Of a stretch of DNA of 64,000 nucleotides, positions 52,390 through 63,560 are shown piece by piece. How positions within the stretch are numbered: position 1 is the first letter of the stretch; the number at the start of each line of letters is the position of its first letter. The notes beneath the pieces are model-generated. The model was not told where the DNA came from, did no database searches, and saw nothing but the letters and a program-made list of their open reading frames with translations. The position numbers and the translations under genes were made by a program. Source of the DNA: Arion vulgaris (lineage: Eukaryota > Mollusca > Gastropoda > Stylommatophora > Arionidae); NCBI GenBank assembly GCA_020796225.1, contig CM036756.1, positions 45,053,363 to 45,117,362 of the forward strand. Reading direction: 5' to 3'.

Positions 52390-53770
52390 CACGTGTAATT
52401 CCAAGCTGACAAAATCACTGCATTGATTCAACTGCAATTGTAATGTTCTCATCCAACAGTAGGTCGCCAAGAGACGGAAGAACGTCTCCATTATCCACTA
52501 AACTCCCCAACAATCAAAGCTTTCGGTGCAAATATGTTCGCTCTCTTGTTACCGCGAACATCCGCATGATCAGGACAGTAGATCCATAGACGACATCCAC
52601 ACATACCGCAACCTGCCATTCTGGATCCTCCAAGTAACGTTTCAGCCTCCATACTCATATATGAAGTAGTAATTGTCATGTATTATCCATTTCGCCCTGC
52701 AACAACCCTACCATGCGCGCTAACCAAGAAAACCTATCTTGCTTTCTCACCACTCTGCACAGACTCATCGCTATATACAACATCAACATCACTTACATTA
52801 TCTTCTATCAGTTGCTTAATTGCGAGTTCAGGTTTCATGTTGCCTCAATCTCTACATTCCCGTTCCCAAAGTAATGATAACTTTGCGGTAGTTGGCCATG
52901 CTAACATCTATTGGCATCCATTCTTCCCCTTTTGGTAAAGTCGCAAATGTGGTCATCTGGCTAATTGTTCTTTCAGCTCATGCCCTTAATGTTATTAGTG
53001 TTATTGTGCAGTGGATGTCTCTTATTCACCTTAACCCGCATATATGTTTTGGTTTGGGCGATTGCATGACGGGAGCGTTGTGACAGAAGGCCAAACATAT
53101 CTCAACCTCACATTGGGAGTATCTCTAGTGCAGCCACGGACATAACCAGTTGATGAACAAGAAGGACACGTAGTCTCTGCTCAATGTGTGCTGCCTGTTA
53201 CCATAACCTTGATAACTGCAAGACCACGTTCGCAACGTTGTATTGTTTGTTCAACATGAGGTTTAAAAGATAGACTACGATCAAATGTTATTCCAAGATA
53301 ACATAGCGAATCACGACGCTCAATAGCCTGTACATCAAAAGTGATTCTGGGTAGGTCAGCCCTGACTATGGAATTATTAAAGAGCACATAAAATGCACGC
53401 CTTCTCATGGTTAACCTGAGAGCGAAACTCACTGCATCAAAGCAAGATAGTGGGCAATGTCTCCTGAATGTCTTCAACCATTTCTTGTTTATCTGATCCA
53501 GTTCTATATATTAAGATGTCTCTCCAAAAGTCAATGTGTGACCCAATCCGGTTGGCGTATTTTGGCTACATTTGCTGTGTAGATATTGAATGAAACGGGT
53601 GATAGAGGATGGGGAAGTGGGGGAGTCCTGTGATAATCTCAGGACATGAAAGTGTAGCATCTGACGTCCGTGTTCCTAATCGAAGTGCAAGGTCCTCTCC
53701 ATCAACGGAGTGGCTATTTAGTTCACCAGCCAAGGATTAACCCCACATTTGAACAAAGTGAGTATCATGA
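52390..53770 (-). mobile_element. RH-LINE copy, decayed
   Basis: The minus strand shares the 46-kb subfamily: LLNNSIVRADLPRITFDVQA-like start around 53390, YLGITFDRSLSFKPHVEQTI, QRCERGLAVIKVMV, then gaps, and RNase H relics TTSYMSMEAETL and YCPDHADVRGNKRA (His block). Many stops and deletions, including loss of most of the thumb. Both ends are ragged; no target duplication was found. Confidence 0.8.
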
Positions 53771-53799
53771 TTGATACTCGTTATCTAATGATTGTCTTA

Positions 53800-53975
53800 A
53801 GAGGTCTAAGGGCGAAGAATTGACTTCATTGCACCGGGTTTTACCCCATATGGCTCGGTCCCTCTCGGCAGAAAGGGACCACCATATGCCGAGTGTATTG
53901 TACAAAGCCCGAACTCCGGCAAGATAAGTAGGCGTTGGGCTGCGGCAGTCAAGCAAACCAAAATATATACGACAA
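53800..53975 (-). mobile_element. SINE T 3' fragment
   Basis: In reverse complement: gccggagttcgggctttgta, caatacactcggcatatggt, gagccatatggggtaaaacc and cggtgcaatgaagtcaattc. One copy of the distal segment, not expanded. The tRNA head is missing. Confidence 0.8.
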
Positions 53976-54189
53976 TCAACAAGACATTTCTGAAATAATT
54001 AATGAAACACTATAGCAAGAATGATCAATTAAGAGAATACAAATCAAAGTTATTGTAATCATTATTATATCAAGTTAATAACATTGCGACATATACATTC
54101 ACGTCTAGACCACTCTATAATAATATCAGTATATTCAATAATATACAAATAGTTATAATGTAGTGGGCGTCTGTATCTGGTATTATGAT

Positions 54190-54390
54190 AGAGTGGTTCA
54201 AACATCCGGGGGCAATTTAGAAACAAATTTGTTTCTGTAGATTTTAACGAACGGGAAAAATAGACCTCAAAGTTCAGAAAGCAATGGCACACTACTGAAC
54301 GTATAAGTGGTGCCTAGAAATTCAACAACTCGTTTATTGTGGTTGATGGCGGCGTCCTGTAAAGGATATGCCAGGATTTTCATTCAAAAA
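54190..54390 (+). mobile_element. SINE D copy, 5'-truncated
   Basis: tggttcaaacatccgggg (decayed B box), aaatttgtttctgtagattt, tcagaaagcaatggcacact, and gatatgccaggattttcatt. Confidence 0.7.
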
Positions 54391-54395
54391 ATAAT

Positions 54396-54595
54396 CTATT
54401 CCATAATACATAAATTGTGACATAATATGTAGTCTGGCAAGGCTACATTTTGTTCACATATCTGTTTACTATTAGTGAGGATCGTAATCACAGAACTCCG
54501 AAACGTCCATATATTCTTCCATCTCCTACTCAATATCTTTACCAGCGTGTAACGACTAAGGACACAAATTCTGTGCTGATTTATCAATTATCTCG
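54396..54595 (-). pseudogene. RH-LINE 3' fragment
   Basis: The minus-strand frame LINQHRICVLSRYTLVKILS, then RRWKNIWTF, matches LINQHRTGVLGRWTLLDLLR and RRRSEHLWTC at 52.2 kb. Confidence 0.55.
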
Positions 54596-54661
54596 TACCT
54601 CTAACAAAGTGTTTGTGTCTGGTAGTTCACTTTTTCATTCACATCTCTTTCACTCTGGATA

Positions 54662-54912
54662 GTCTGTTGCTGGGGCTCGCAATGGGAGCAACAAATAGAA
54701 ACACTGCGGCCTACAAAGCATATCGTAAGAGGCCACTGAGATAGCGGCCTAGGAAGCTACCTAGTAAATAAAAAGCGTCGCAGAAATAGGATGTGTTGGC
54801 CTACTTGTAGGCGTATAGCTGCACAACACACAAACGATCTTAAGTTCAGATCACATACAAATCACAAAAAGTGGTTGACAAGTGGTCGATATGGAGCGGA
54901 AGAAGAATATTA
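54662..54912 (+). mobile_element. SINE A copy
   Basis: ttgctggggctcgcaatggg, agaaacactgcggcctacaa, cttgtaggcgtatagctgca, and gatatggagcggaagaagaa. Head slightly different from the 25.4-kb copy. Confidence 0.7.
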
Positions 54913-54939
54913 GGTGTTTTTCCTCGACCAGCGATGCAC

Positions 54940-55320
54940 CATATATAATCTGCACGCTTATTTTCTTGTACTTCTGCATGACCTGGGGAATTCGGAATGT
55001 GCTCAATGTGGCATCTTATTCCTGCTTTATACAGTCAGTTTGAATGTTGTTAAGCATGTTCATTGTTTCGGTCAGTATACATGCATATATGAATGTGCAC
55101 TAAACCACTTTAGAGATGTGCACCGCTTTTGCCTTTATTGTGTGCACCGCTGTCCTGGGTGACAGTTTTGCATCTCGAGTTCGCAGTAAATGCATATGCT
55201 CTCTAAAAAGCTTACAACGAAACACTGAACCATCAGTGTATACCACATCATCACCATGTCGTGTGTATTCATCCACCATCGCATAGACCTCCGTATTTAC
55301 TATAGTAGACACTTGTTTTC
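54940..55320 (-). pseudogene. RH-LINE RNase H fragment
   Basis: The minus strand has HGDDVVYTDGSVFRCKLF (TDGS block), and then traces of the Glu and Asp blocks through frameshifts; the same segment recurs at 63230-63560 (cagtatacatgcatatatga). Confidence 0.6.
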
Positions 55321-55419
55321 AGCTACTTCTGTTGAGTCTGATGTGGAAAGAAATTATAATGTTTGTATTCACATACATTGGTATGCCTACCCATTCGCTG
55401 CTAAGATTATTTATTATCT

Positions 55420-55670
55420 TCTTCTTCTTCTTTGCGCTCGTTCTTTACGACCAATTTTAATCACTCTTTGTGATATGTTTGATCTTTGCCAAGAACATGT
55501 ATACGTTGCACATTGGTTTGGTAGGCCCTAAACGCAGACTTCTACACGTTTAGGACACATGCATCCGATTTCAGCCAAACCTCCTTAGTCGCCTCTTACG
55601 ACATGCATGGCAGGTAGCAGTAGCTCTATTCTTTACACCCCAAATGTGGGCCCCGGTAACCACTCGGGCG
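55420..55670 (-). mobile_element. SINE B copy with perfect target-site duplication
   Basis: Tail at the left (cttcttcttctttgcgctcg), head at the right (in reverse complement cgcccgagtggttaccgggg). Flanked by the 11-bp direct repeat ATTTATTATCT (55409 and 55671). Confidence 0.9.
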
Positions 55671-55689
55671 ATTTATTATCTGTGTCAGC

Positions 55690-55945
55690 GTCTGTAGCTT
55701 AAGTGATAGTGAGCTCGATCACAATCCAAGCGTACCTGGTTCAAACTTCGCGGCGGGCAAGTTTGGAAGCAAATTAGTTCCCCTGGAATTTTACAAACGA
55801 TAAAAATAGACCTCACCGTTTAGAAATCAATGGCAAACTACTGAACGTATAAGTTGTGCCTAGAAAATCGACGACTCGTTTACTGTTGTTGATGGCTAAG
55901 TCCTGTAGAGGATATGTAACGATTTTCATTTTCAGGACTACATAT
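55690..55945 (+). mobile_element. SINE D copy with tRNA-like head
   Basis: A-box-like CTGTAGCTTAAGTGATAGTG, B-box-like CCTGGTTCAAACTTC, then gaacgtataagttgtgccta and gatatgtaacgattttcatt. The most complete head of this family. Confidence 0.75.
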
Positions 55946-56049
55946 CTGCTATTTCCATAGCTGCTACATCATCATAAGAAAGAAAGTTGGCACAGCACCT
56001 TGCTTGAATTACATTGAGAAACAAATAATTAAGGAGTTTGACCACTAAA

Positions 56050-56900
56050 TAAGAATGCATCCAAACTGCACAGTATGCAAAGTCTTCTACAACAGAACAT
56101 CAGAAAAGAAGGCGCTAGGAAGACCACGAAAAAGATGGTTAGATAGCATACTCGATAGAGAAATAGAGACAAGGTGTCAAAAAGCAAATGCAGTGACCTA
56201 CCAGCTGGCACCATTACTACAACACCTAAAGATCAAGATGGAAGTGAAAAGACATGATAAAAAGTATTTTCCTCCCAACACTTTGTTACCATTGCCAAAC
56301 TTGGTCTCTTACAGCAACACATCACAGAAAGTTCACCACGTGTGAAATGAAATGCTTGAGGAAGGCAGTGGGAGTCACCAGGAAAGACAGATTACGAAAT
56401 GAGGACATCAGAAGCAGAGTGGGCATAACTTCATGCACCGAATACATCGAAAGACAACAAATGCAGTGGTTTGGACATTTAATTAGAATTAAATACAACC
56501 AACCACCAATAACAGCATACAATAAAAGAGATCGGGTACTAGAGCTAAGGGAAGACCAAGAAAAAATGGATAGACAATATCAAGATCACTACATAAACAC
56601 GGATACAACACAACAAGAGCGACTCATCTGCCCTAGAACGCAAATTAAAGCTCCCATCCCTACGCTTAACATTAAGAGTGGACAGCCAACTACATCTTCC
56701 ACCTGGGAATAGACAATAGATCGCATGTAGAATCCCGTCAAAGAGCAAAAATAACAATCAACCAAGCAACCAGAACAGCACAAGACAAAAACAGAAAACC
56801 ACGACACTGGGCAACAACCCGGTAGCAGGTGACGACAAAAAAAGAAGAGACTACTAGCGGGTATTCGAGAAACAAACAGTTACTATTCGCATTTCACTAA
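56050..56900 (+). pseudogene. RTE-2 3' fragment
   Basis: Frames: EKKALGRPRKRWLDSIL (this first part looks like another polymerase tail, so the 5' junction may be chimeric), then LEREIETRCQK-type REIETRCQKANAVTYQLAPL, MKSIFLPTLCYHCQTWSLTA, LRKAVGVTRKDRLRNEDIRS, and YIERQQMQWFGHLIRIKYNQ. It aligns with 10780-11330 and extends past it to cgacactgggcaacaacccg. Confidence 0.8.
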
Positions 56901-57929
56901 AACTCCAAAAATACTCATAAACAGTTCCAGTAATTCTAAACTAGAGACATTACTATTACTTCTTGCGCGTTTGACCAGTATTTTACATTATACATTTTAT
57001 ATTACGTAAGGACAAAAGTAGGTACGTTTTTAGTTACTAAGTAACAAACAAGAGTTAGTTTGAATGAATTATTAGACTTATTTCACTTATCTTATTTAGT
57101 ATAAGCCTTTTTTTAAAATATATTATATGATCGTTAAAATTAAAAATATTAAAATAGCATTCACAAAAAAAAAAAAAAACAAGTTGCACAAAAAATGGTC
57201 ACTTTGATATTACCGTTAGCGTTAGTCTACTATTAGTCTTCTTCTGTTTTCATTATCACAGCGTGTCGTAAATTATTATTAGAGGACGTAAGGTGTAAGA
57301 AGTTCCTGTCGTCTGAGTCAATCTGAAAATAGTAACCTATTTAGTCAAGGCCAAGCCATTCTTCTGATTCATTATTGATTATTCACATTTCATGTGCGTC
57401 TCACTCTCAAGTCATTATTTAATGTATAGTTAAAAATTAGTTTATAGTTATTATTTATACTAGTAATTGCACGTCGTTCATATTCATACTCATACTGATT
57501 CGTGACCATCTAAGATTTTCATAAAATGTACACTATAATTATAAATCATATAATTGTTTCTGATAAAATTTGGTATGTCAGTTGAAGGCGGATATATTAA
57601 TTTTATTTTTAATGTAATGAAACTGAAATTGAAATGGTAGAATTTGAGAACACTTGCTTTTGCAGTTTCATGAGAGTTTAAAAAATAAAAGTAACAGCAG
57701 ATTTTCCCATTTTTTAATCAGAAAACAGCAACTACAATATTCCACTTTATTTTGATTCAAATTCAAACTGTTACTGAATGCACCAGTCCATAATGTTATG
57801 TAAAAATGTGCATAATGCCAGAGACCTTTTTGTGCAAATGAAAAATTTAAATATAGTATAGTTAAGTGATAAATTTACTATTATTCTTATTGTGACAAAA
57901 TTATGGATTTATGTTGTCAAATAATTACA
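56901..57929. other. no gene seen
   Basis: About 1 kb of very AT-rich sequence with a 14-A run at 57166. No coding or RNA feature was recognised. Confidence 0.4.
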
Positions 57930-58690
57930 ATGATGTGTGCAAAATGTTACAAGTATGTTGTACAAGCATTTTTATCTGAAAGCCAAGAGAGGTTATTTGA
58001 CTCACGAACTAGATAGGCAATCTACCAGAATTACTAAACAGTATCACAAAATTGTTCTTGTTGGTGACTTCAAAGGACACTCACTTAGTTGGGGCTGCCC
58101 AAACTACAACAGGAGAAGATATTAATTAGTATAAGATTTCTGTCACACAACAAATACATCAACAAATTATAGATTACACAATCTCCACCAACTCTGATTT
58201 GCAGAGCCCACCTCTCACTCGATCAACCTAACCTGACCATCTGCATATCTGACCTAACAGAATCATATCGCTCATAGATCCTTGATGACATCGTTAGTGA
58301 TCACAAACCACTTCTTACAACTATAAGTACCCCCAATAATAAAACATGCCTCAAATAGAAAACTAGTTGGAATTTCTAGAAAGCAAACTGAGACTTAAAA
58401 AAATCAGCACTGTCCGTTCTCTAATATTTATGATAAACAGGGTTAAAACTTTCCCTGAGGAAGTAAAAAAGCAATTTGGCTGCAGCATCCCATGGGGATG
58501 CAGGGAATTACACAAACTGGGGAACAAAGACATTCAAACTCCTTTTTTTAAGCTTTAAGAACAACACTGGAGGCTACACCATCACTTGACTCAAAGGTAC
58601 AATGCGGTAAAGTATACACCAAAGTAGAACATGCAATTAAAATGGCTAAAAGTGAAAATTGGACAGATACATTCTCTAAACTAGACTTCA
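57930..58690 (+). pseudogene. Jockey/I-like LINE endonuclease and linker fragment
   Basis: Frames read QYHKIVLVGDFKGHSLSWGC (the GDFNAH-type block, Asn changed to Lys), then SDHKPLLTTISTP (SDH block) in another frame, and KVEHAIKMAKSENWTDTFSK with LDFRQNRTWG, the segment between endonuclease and reverse transcriptase. Multiple stops. It is a different family from RTE-1. Confidence 0.65.
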
Positions 58691-58862
58691 GGCAAAATAG
58701 AACCTGGGGATCAACTTGTCTCCCAGATTCCATTTCAGAGTCACGTTTGGATTTCTGGTCTTCTGCATTATTACTGAATGTCCCAACCACTTCCATCTCT
58801 TTTTTATTTCCTGGCTAATATTGTTGATGTCTGTGCGATGGCTGTATGTCTAGCTCTCATTA
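58690..58862 (-). pseudogene. LINE polymerase C-terminal fragment
   Basis: The minus strand reads DINNISQEIKKRWKWLGHSV, then QKTRNPNVTLKWNLG, matching the KWxGHxxR...LxWNPxG tail of RTE-like polymerases. Confidence 0.55.
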
Positions 58863-58867
58863 ATTGA

Positions 58868-59115
58868 TTCTTCTTCTTTGAACGCACCCTATTGATCACT
58901 TGTTAACCACTCTGTGTGATTTTTATGTGATCTGAGACTAACAGCAATTGTACATTGTGCCAGTTATGCACCTACAAGTATGCACATCCAATTTCTTCAG
59001 CGTTTTCATTTACTAGGTAGCTTCCTAGGTCTTACATCAGTCGTATCTTACGACATACCTTGTAGGTTGCAGTGGTACTATTCTGTTTCCTTCTTTGGCA
59101 CCACACAGGTGCATT
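58868..59115 (-). mobile_element. SINE A copy
   Basis: ttcttcttctttgaacgcac, tgtgatctgagactaacagc, gccagttatgcacctacaag, and the head near ttggcaccacacaggtgc. Same orientation as the copies at 5.9 and 17.7 kb. Confidence 0.68.
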
Positions 59116-59519
59116 AATTGATTATGACTCCTCAATACTTGGTTGGTTTGTCACTCCTGGATTAGATAATCAAAATAAATTATACAAAAGTCACACATCT
59201 AAACTGTTCTAAAGAACATGTTATGTTATTGATATGTTAAATTAGATCACATATATTTGATTTTTTCTTGTGTAATTTTGATAAGAATTACATCTATTTA
59301 TTCATATGTTATAATCTACTGCTTAAAAATGTAAGGACAGAATTGCATACAAATGGAGTCAAACACCAGGATAGATATGATAACAGAATCTTCTAGAATG
59401 GACACTGATTCACATACCACTGAACCTTCATGTTGGAGTATGTCTACACCATTCCTTGGATACAGTAATCAAGCAAGTATATTATTACTTGTGTGTGATA
59501 TATATGACAGTTTTTTGCC
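59116..59519. other. no gene seen
   Basis: AT-rich spacer. A 61-codon frame from 59353 has no domain signal. Confidence 0.4.
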
Positions 59520-62348
59520 TTTACAGGCTGTCAATTGACAAGTAATTTACTCTGACAACTTTTGAGTTGTCACTTACATTTCAGCTCATCCCTAAGTCTC
59601 TTTTCAAAAGATTATGCACCTTTGCGTAATGTTGTTTCCACATAACTCAGTCATCAGCTTGTTTTTTTGTTTTTGTTGGGACAAATAGAAAAGCTCTTCA
59701 TGGAGGCCATACAGACATCCTTATATCTGACTAGTGGTCTGTCTTGGATCCTCTTCCTTTCTGAAAGTTCACAGAACTTAGCTATTAAGTGAGCCAGATT
59801 GAAGAGTGAACCATTAGATCTAGTGCGGAGGGAAACATTCTCGAAGGCATGGTATAAAAGGACTGCGAAGAAGATGCCAAAGAGAGTGGGGTCAAGGACA
59901 CTGCCCAGTTTGGCTCCACTCTTAACCTCAAAGCTATCAGATGTACTGCCATCGGATTGTATGCTGACTTTCTTGCCCTCATGTAAGGAAATCATCAGTT
60001 GGAGCAATTTTGGGGGACAGCCAATATATAGTTGTTACCAGTGCAAATGCCTTGCTTGTGACACTTATAAGGTAGTTTCTTTATGCAATTGTTAGTCCCT
60101 CTTATCTCCTTTATTTTTATAGAATGCCACTTCCTTGCATCCTCAAGTCTTGAGGAATTTCATCCCCACTTCAGCACTCAATCAGAGGTTGCGTCATTGA
60201 AGGTTGACTGCAATGAATCTCCAGCATCTCTGTCTAGCCTATGCTCACTGCCACTGAAATCTGTCCATTTCTTAAAGTTCTCCACTTATCTCTGTCTTGC
60301 TTCCTCAACTTTCCTCTGTAAATGCTTATCATGGTGCATGTCTTTTTGTACCCAAAAATACTTAATTGTCTGAATTTATTCCTCTTAATAATTGTTTCTT
60401 CATATCTAGTTTTCTAACTTGTTTATTGGTCATTTTTGGGCCATGAAACTCGCTATCTCTATAAATCACATCTCAAAGGCATCAATTCTTGCTTCTAATT
60501 TGCTTGTTCATTGTCCATGTTTTCAGCAATACATTAAAATAGGGTATATATAGCATTTGTCATTTAATTTTTAGCCTGTTTGGATTTTTTTGAGAAGATG
60601 CTTTCAAACTATTGAAGATTTTATTTGGCATTTATTATCTTTTAATTTCTGTTAGTGCATCTGCTTTCATTTATCATCTGACCAAGATATAAGAAACTTT
60701 ACTTGATGAGTAATTCCATGCATTTAAATTCATTTTAGGTTTCCATTTCTTTTATTACCTACTGTTTTTCTTTCGCAGTAATGTCTAATCCATATCCTGC
60801 TAGTTCTGTCCAATTGTCCACTATTCTGTAGATCTTGTTCATTTTTCTACCAAACTGTGTATCTGATATCTTAGGTTATTTATTATTTTCCCATTGATCT
60901 TGAGTCCTGGCATTCCTCTAGTTGTTTGAAGATTTTCTCTGTGTAGATGTTAAATAGGCTTGGTGACAAAATGCATCCTTGTCTCACTCCTCTCTTTGTC
61001 TATGTATGGAGAGTAGCTATTTTCATATTTTATTATTGCTGTCTGTCCCAGTATATGTTACTTATTAGTCTGATATCATCCTCATCTAGGCCTATTTCTT
61101 GTAGACATATGATTAGCTTTTCATGTTGGACTCTGTCAAAAGCTCTGCTATAATCGATGAAACACAAGTAGATACTTTTTTGCACTTCTATATACTTGTC
61201 AGCTAGTAGTCTTATACAAAGTATTGCCTCTCTTGTTCCTCTGTTCTTTCTAAAGCCAAACTGTTCTTCTCCTACTTCTATGTCTATCTTGTTTTTAATT
61301 CTTTCATGTATGATCTTGAGTAGTATTTTTGTTATGTGGCTCATCAGGCTAATTGTCCTATAGTCTGTGCACTCCTGTGCTTTGGGCTTTTGGGTAGTGG
61401 TATGAATACTGATGTCTTCAAGTCTCTTGGTATATATCCTGTGTTATATATCATTGCACAAATCTGTAATGGTGGAAATACCAAAATCCTCTAAGGAGGT
61501 TAACATTTCCACAGTAATATTGTCCAATCCTGCAGCCTTTCCTCGCTTCATTGTTTCGATTTTTCGACTTCAGCACTGGACAAGGAGATTGTAGAGGTTG
61601 TGCAGAAGGACATCCTTGTTATAATTGCGAATTTTTGCAGGAATGTTGTCTAGTCCTGATGCCTTGCCATTTGAAAGTTTGTTGATTGCTTCAAAGAGTT
61701 TCAACTCTGTGAGTTAGCTCATGATGTTTTGTTATGATCTGATCTAGTGCAAGGTTTGCTGGTTTATCCACAGAGTAAAGATTAGAATTGTGTTCCACCC
61801 ATCTTTCGAGCTGTTTGTTCATATCTGCTATTGACTCTCCCGATCTTAGTGGGGCAATTTTTGGTATGATCGATCATAGAGCTATTCTGATATTTTCGTA
61901 CATTGCCTTGGTGTTGCATTTATATGCAGTATGTTGTATCGCAGAATAACATTATTGATTAGACCAGTATTCATTTGCACATCTTCTTGACTTCCGCTGC
62001 ACTTGATTTTGTGTGCCAAAGACGGCCCTTTGATCTTTGCAAGGTATTCTATTTGTAATTTGTTAGAGCTCTTTTCTTTTCCTCAATGAGGGGGCTGAGT
62101 GTTGTTTCATTTTGTTTGACCCAGTCTTTGTTGGAGAATTTCTTGGTGCCAAAGGAAGCAATGGCACAATCATAAATGTTAGTTTTAAGGGTGTTCCACT
62201 TTTCATCTATCCTACTTTCTCCCATTACATTCTCAGACAGAGCATTAACTCCTTTCTGGATACCTCCCTATTCTTTGTCATCCCTATTCTATAAACAAAT
62301 ATCTTCTATATCTTTTCCAAAAATTGTTGTATTTGTAGATATATCAGA
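59520..62348 (-). mobile_element. RTE-1 copy, internally deleted and interrupted by RTE-2
   Basis: Minus strand, in order from 62348: endonuclease-RT linker (FGTKKFSNKDWVKQNETTLS), RT start near 61620-61870, RTE-2 insertion 60179-61566, and then ISLHEGKKVSIQSDGSTSDS, GSVLDPTLFGIFFAVLL and a deletion that joins NLAHLIAK directly to CELSERKRIQDRPLVRYKDV, skipping FADD. It therefore cannot be active. At the two sites where the other RTE-1 copies share frameshifts, this copy keeps the ancestral length. Confidence 0.85.
60179..61566 (-). mobile_element. RTE-2 insertion with 11-bp target duplication
   Basis: Flanked by ACTTCAGCACT at 60168 and 61567, within RTE-1. The minus strand reads KILLKIIHERIKNKIDIEVG, EEQFGFRKNRGTREAILCIR, YLCFIDYSRAFDRVQHEKLI (catalytic Asp), then GVRQGCILSPSLFNIYTEKI. 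The FADD region and thumb are badly decayed or deleted, and the 3' end is near caatcagaggttgcgtcatt. The 5' end lacks the endonuclease. Confidence 0.85.
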
Positions 62349-63560
62349 TTGGTTATTGGTTACTAAACCGATGTCATAGCACTCGAAGCAGACCCATAGG
62401 TGCTCAGTCTCTCCGACAGATGTAAAAGAGTATGGAGCTAATGGTTCCATGGCACACTCATTAAACACACTCCTCACTCTGCCCCTCATGTATCCAGTTC
62501 TACTTGCACAACATGTAATTTCAAACTCTTAAATTCTGGATAGACTCAACTTCAATTTGAATGTCCTCATCAAATAAGTGTTCGCCAAGAGGCAAAACAT
62601 CCCCCTTCTCCATCTTCAACTTCCTGATGACAATGCAATCTGGCAATTTCCAATTTCACTCCCATCTACTTCACTCAGGATATGGATGCAGATTTATTGA
62701 TTCAGTCATCTATATCGCCCAAGTGGTTACCGGGCCCAAATTTGGGGTGTAAAGAATAGTACCACTGTTACCTGCCACACATGACTGAGGAGGTTTGGAT
62801 GAAATCGATGCACGTGTCTGTTAGGAATGCTAACCCAAACAAATGCTTGCAGAAAACGGATGCACCAGGCCGTAAGCGCATAACATGGTGCAACAACCCC
62901 TCACAATGAGGAATGGAATAATGGATTCTACGGCCGCCAATCAGAGATTTAGCCACGCAGTAAGAATGTCAGATCTACCATCACGAGGGTGGCCAAAACT
63001 TACTGCTGGAAGAGGTTGGCACAAACGGGAAGCAGAAATCACAGGAATTGTATCCTACAGAACTGCCCCCAGTGTGCAGACTTGAGAAGAAAGAGGTGGC
63101 CCACTTACACTAGCTTCCAAGACAAACTGTATGGCGTGGCTGATAATCTGAGGCAGATGGCTACCTTTATTAGAGAATTCGAAATCCCAATCTAGTGAGA
63201 ACGCAGAAGAAGAAAGAAGTCATCTATATGACCTCTTATGGCATTGATGATGTCTGCACTAACTATTGGCTATCCTTGCTCAACCACTGCTATATCAGCC
63301 AGGTGATGTGTACGCTATCCTGCATGCCTTGGCAGAAAAATAAAGTCGAGATGGGTCATTCAGAATGTGCTGTGAAGGCCATTCCTGCCATATACAGTCA
63401 GATTGAATTTTCTTGAGCATATTCATTTCGTTTCTCAGTATACATGCATGTGTCAATTCCTGTGTACTCAACTACTTCAGTGCTCTGGTTACCGCTTTGA
63501 TCTCCATTGTGAGGCTGTTCGCAGTTACAGCAAAGGAACAGCTGTCCTCATTTACGGGTT
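62349..63560 (-). mobile_element. RH-LINE 3' portion, split by the chimeric SINE B element
   Basis: The 3' end at 62349 (ttggttattggttactaaac) and following gcagacccataggtgctcag, ctcactctgcccctcatgta match 46149-46400. Beyond 63230 the minus strand has RNase H traces (MEIKAVTRALK; the Glu block). The break at 62715/63219 is filled by the SINE B-headed element. Confidence 0.75.
62716..63218 (+). mobile_element. chimeric element: SINE B head joined to a LINE 3' end, with target duplication
   Basis: Flanked by the 11-bp direct repeat GTCATCTATAT (62705 and 63219). The first ~105 bp match SINE B (cgcccaagtggttaccgggc, gtaaagaatagtaccactgt). The rest is different: it ends with a LINE polymerase C-terminus (ORF 62989-63195, KLYGVADNLRQMATFIREFE then IPI, stop) and gagaacgcagaagaagaaag. 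Length 503 bp, twice a normal SINE B. Confidence 0.82.
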
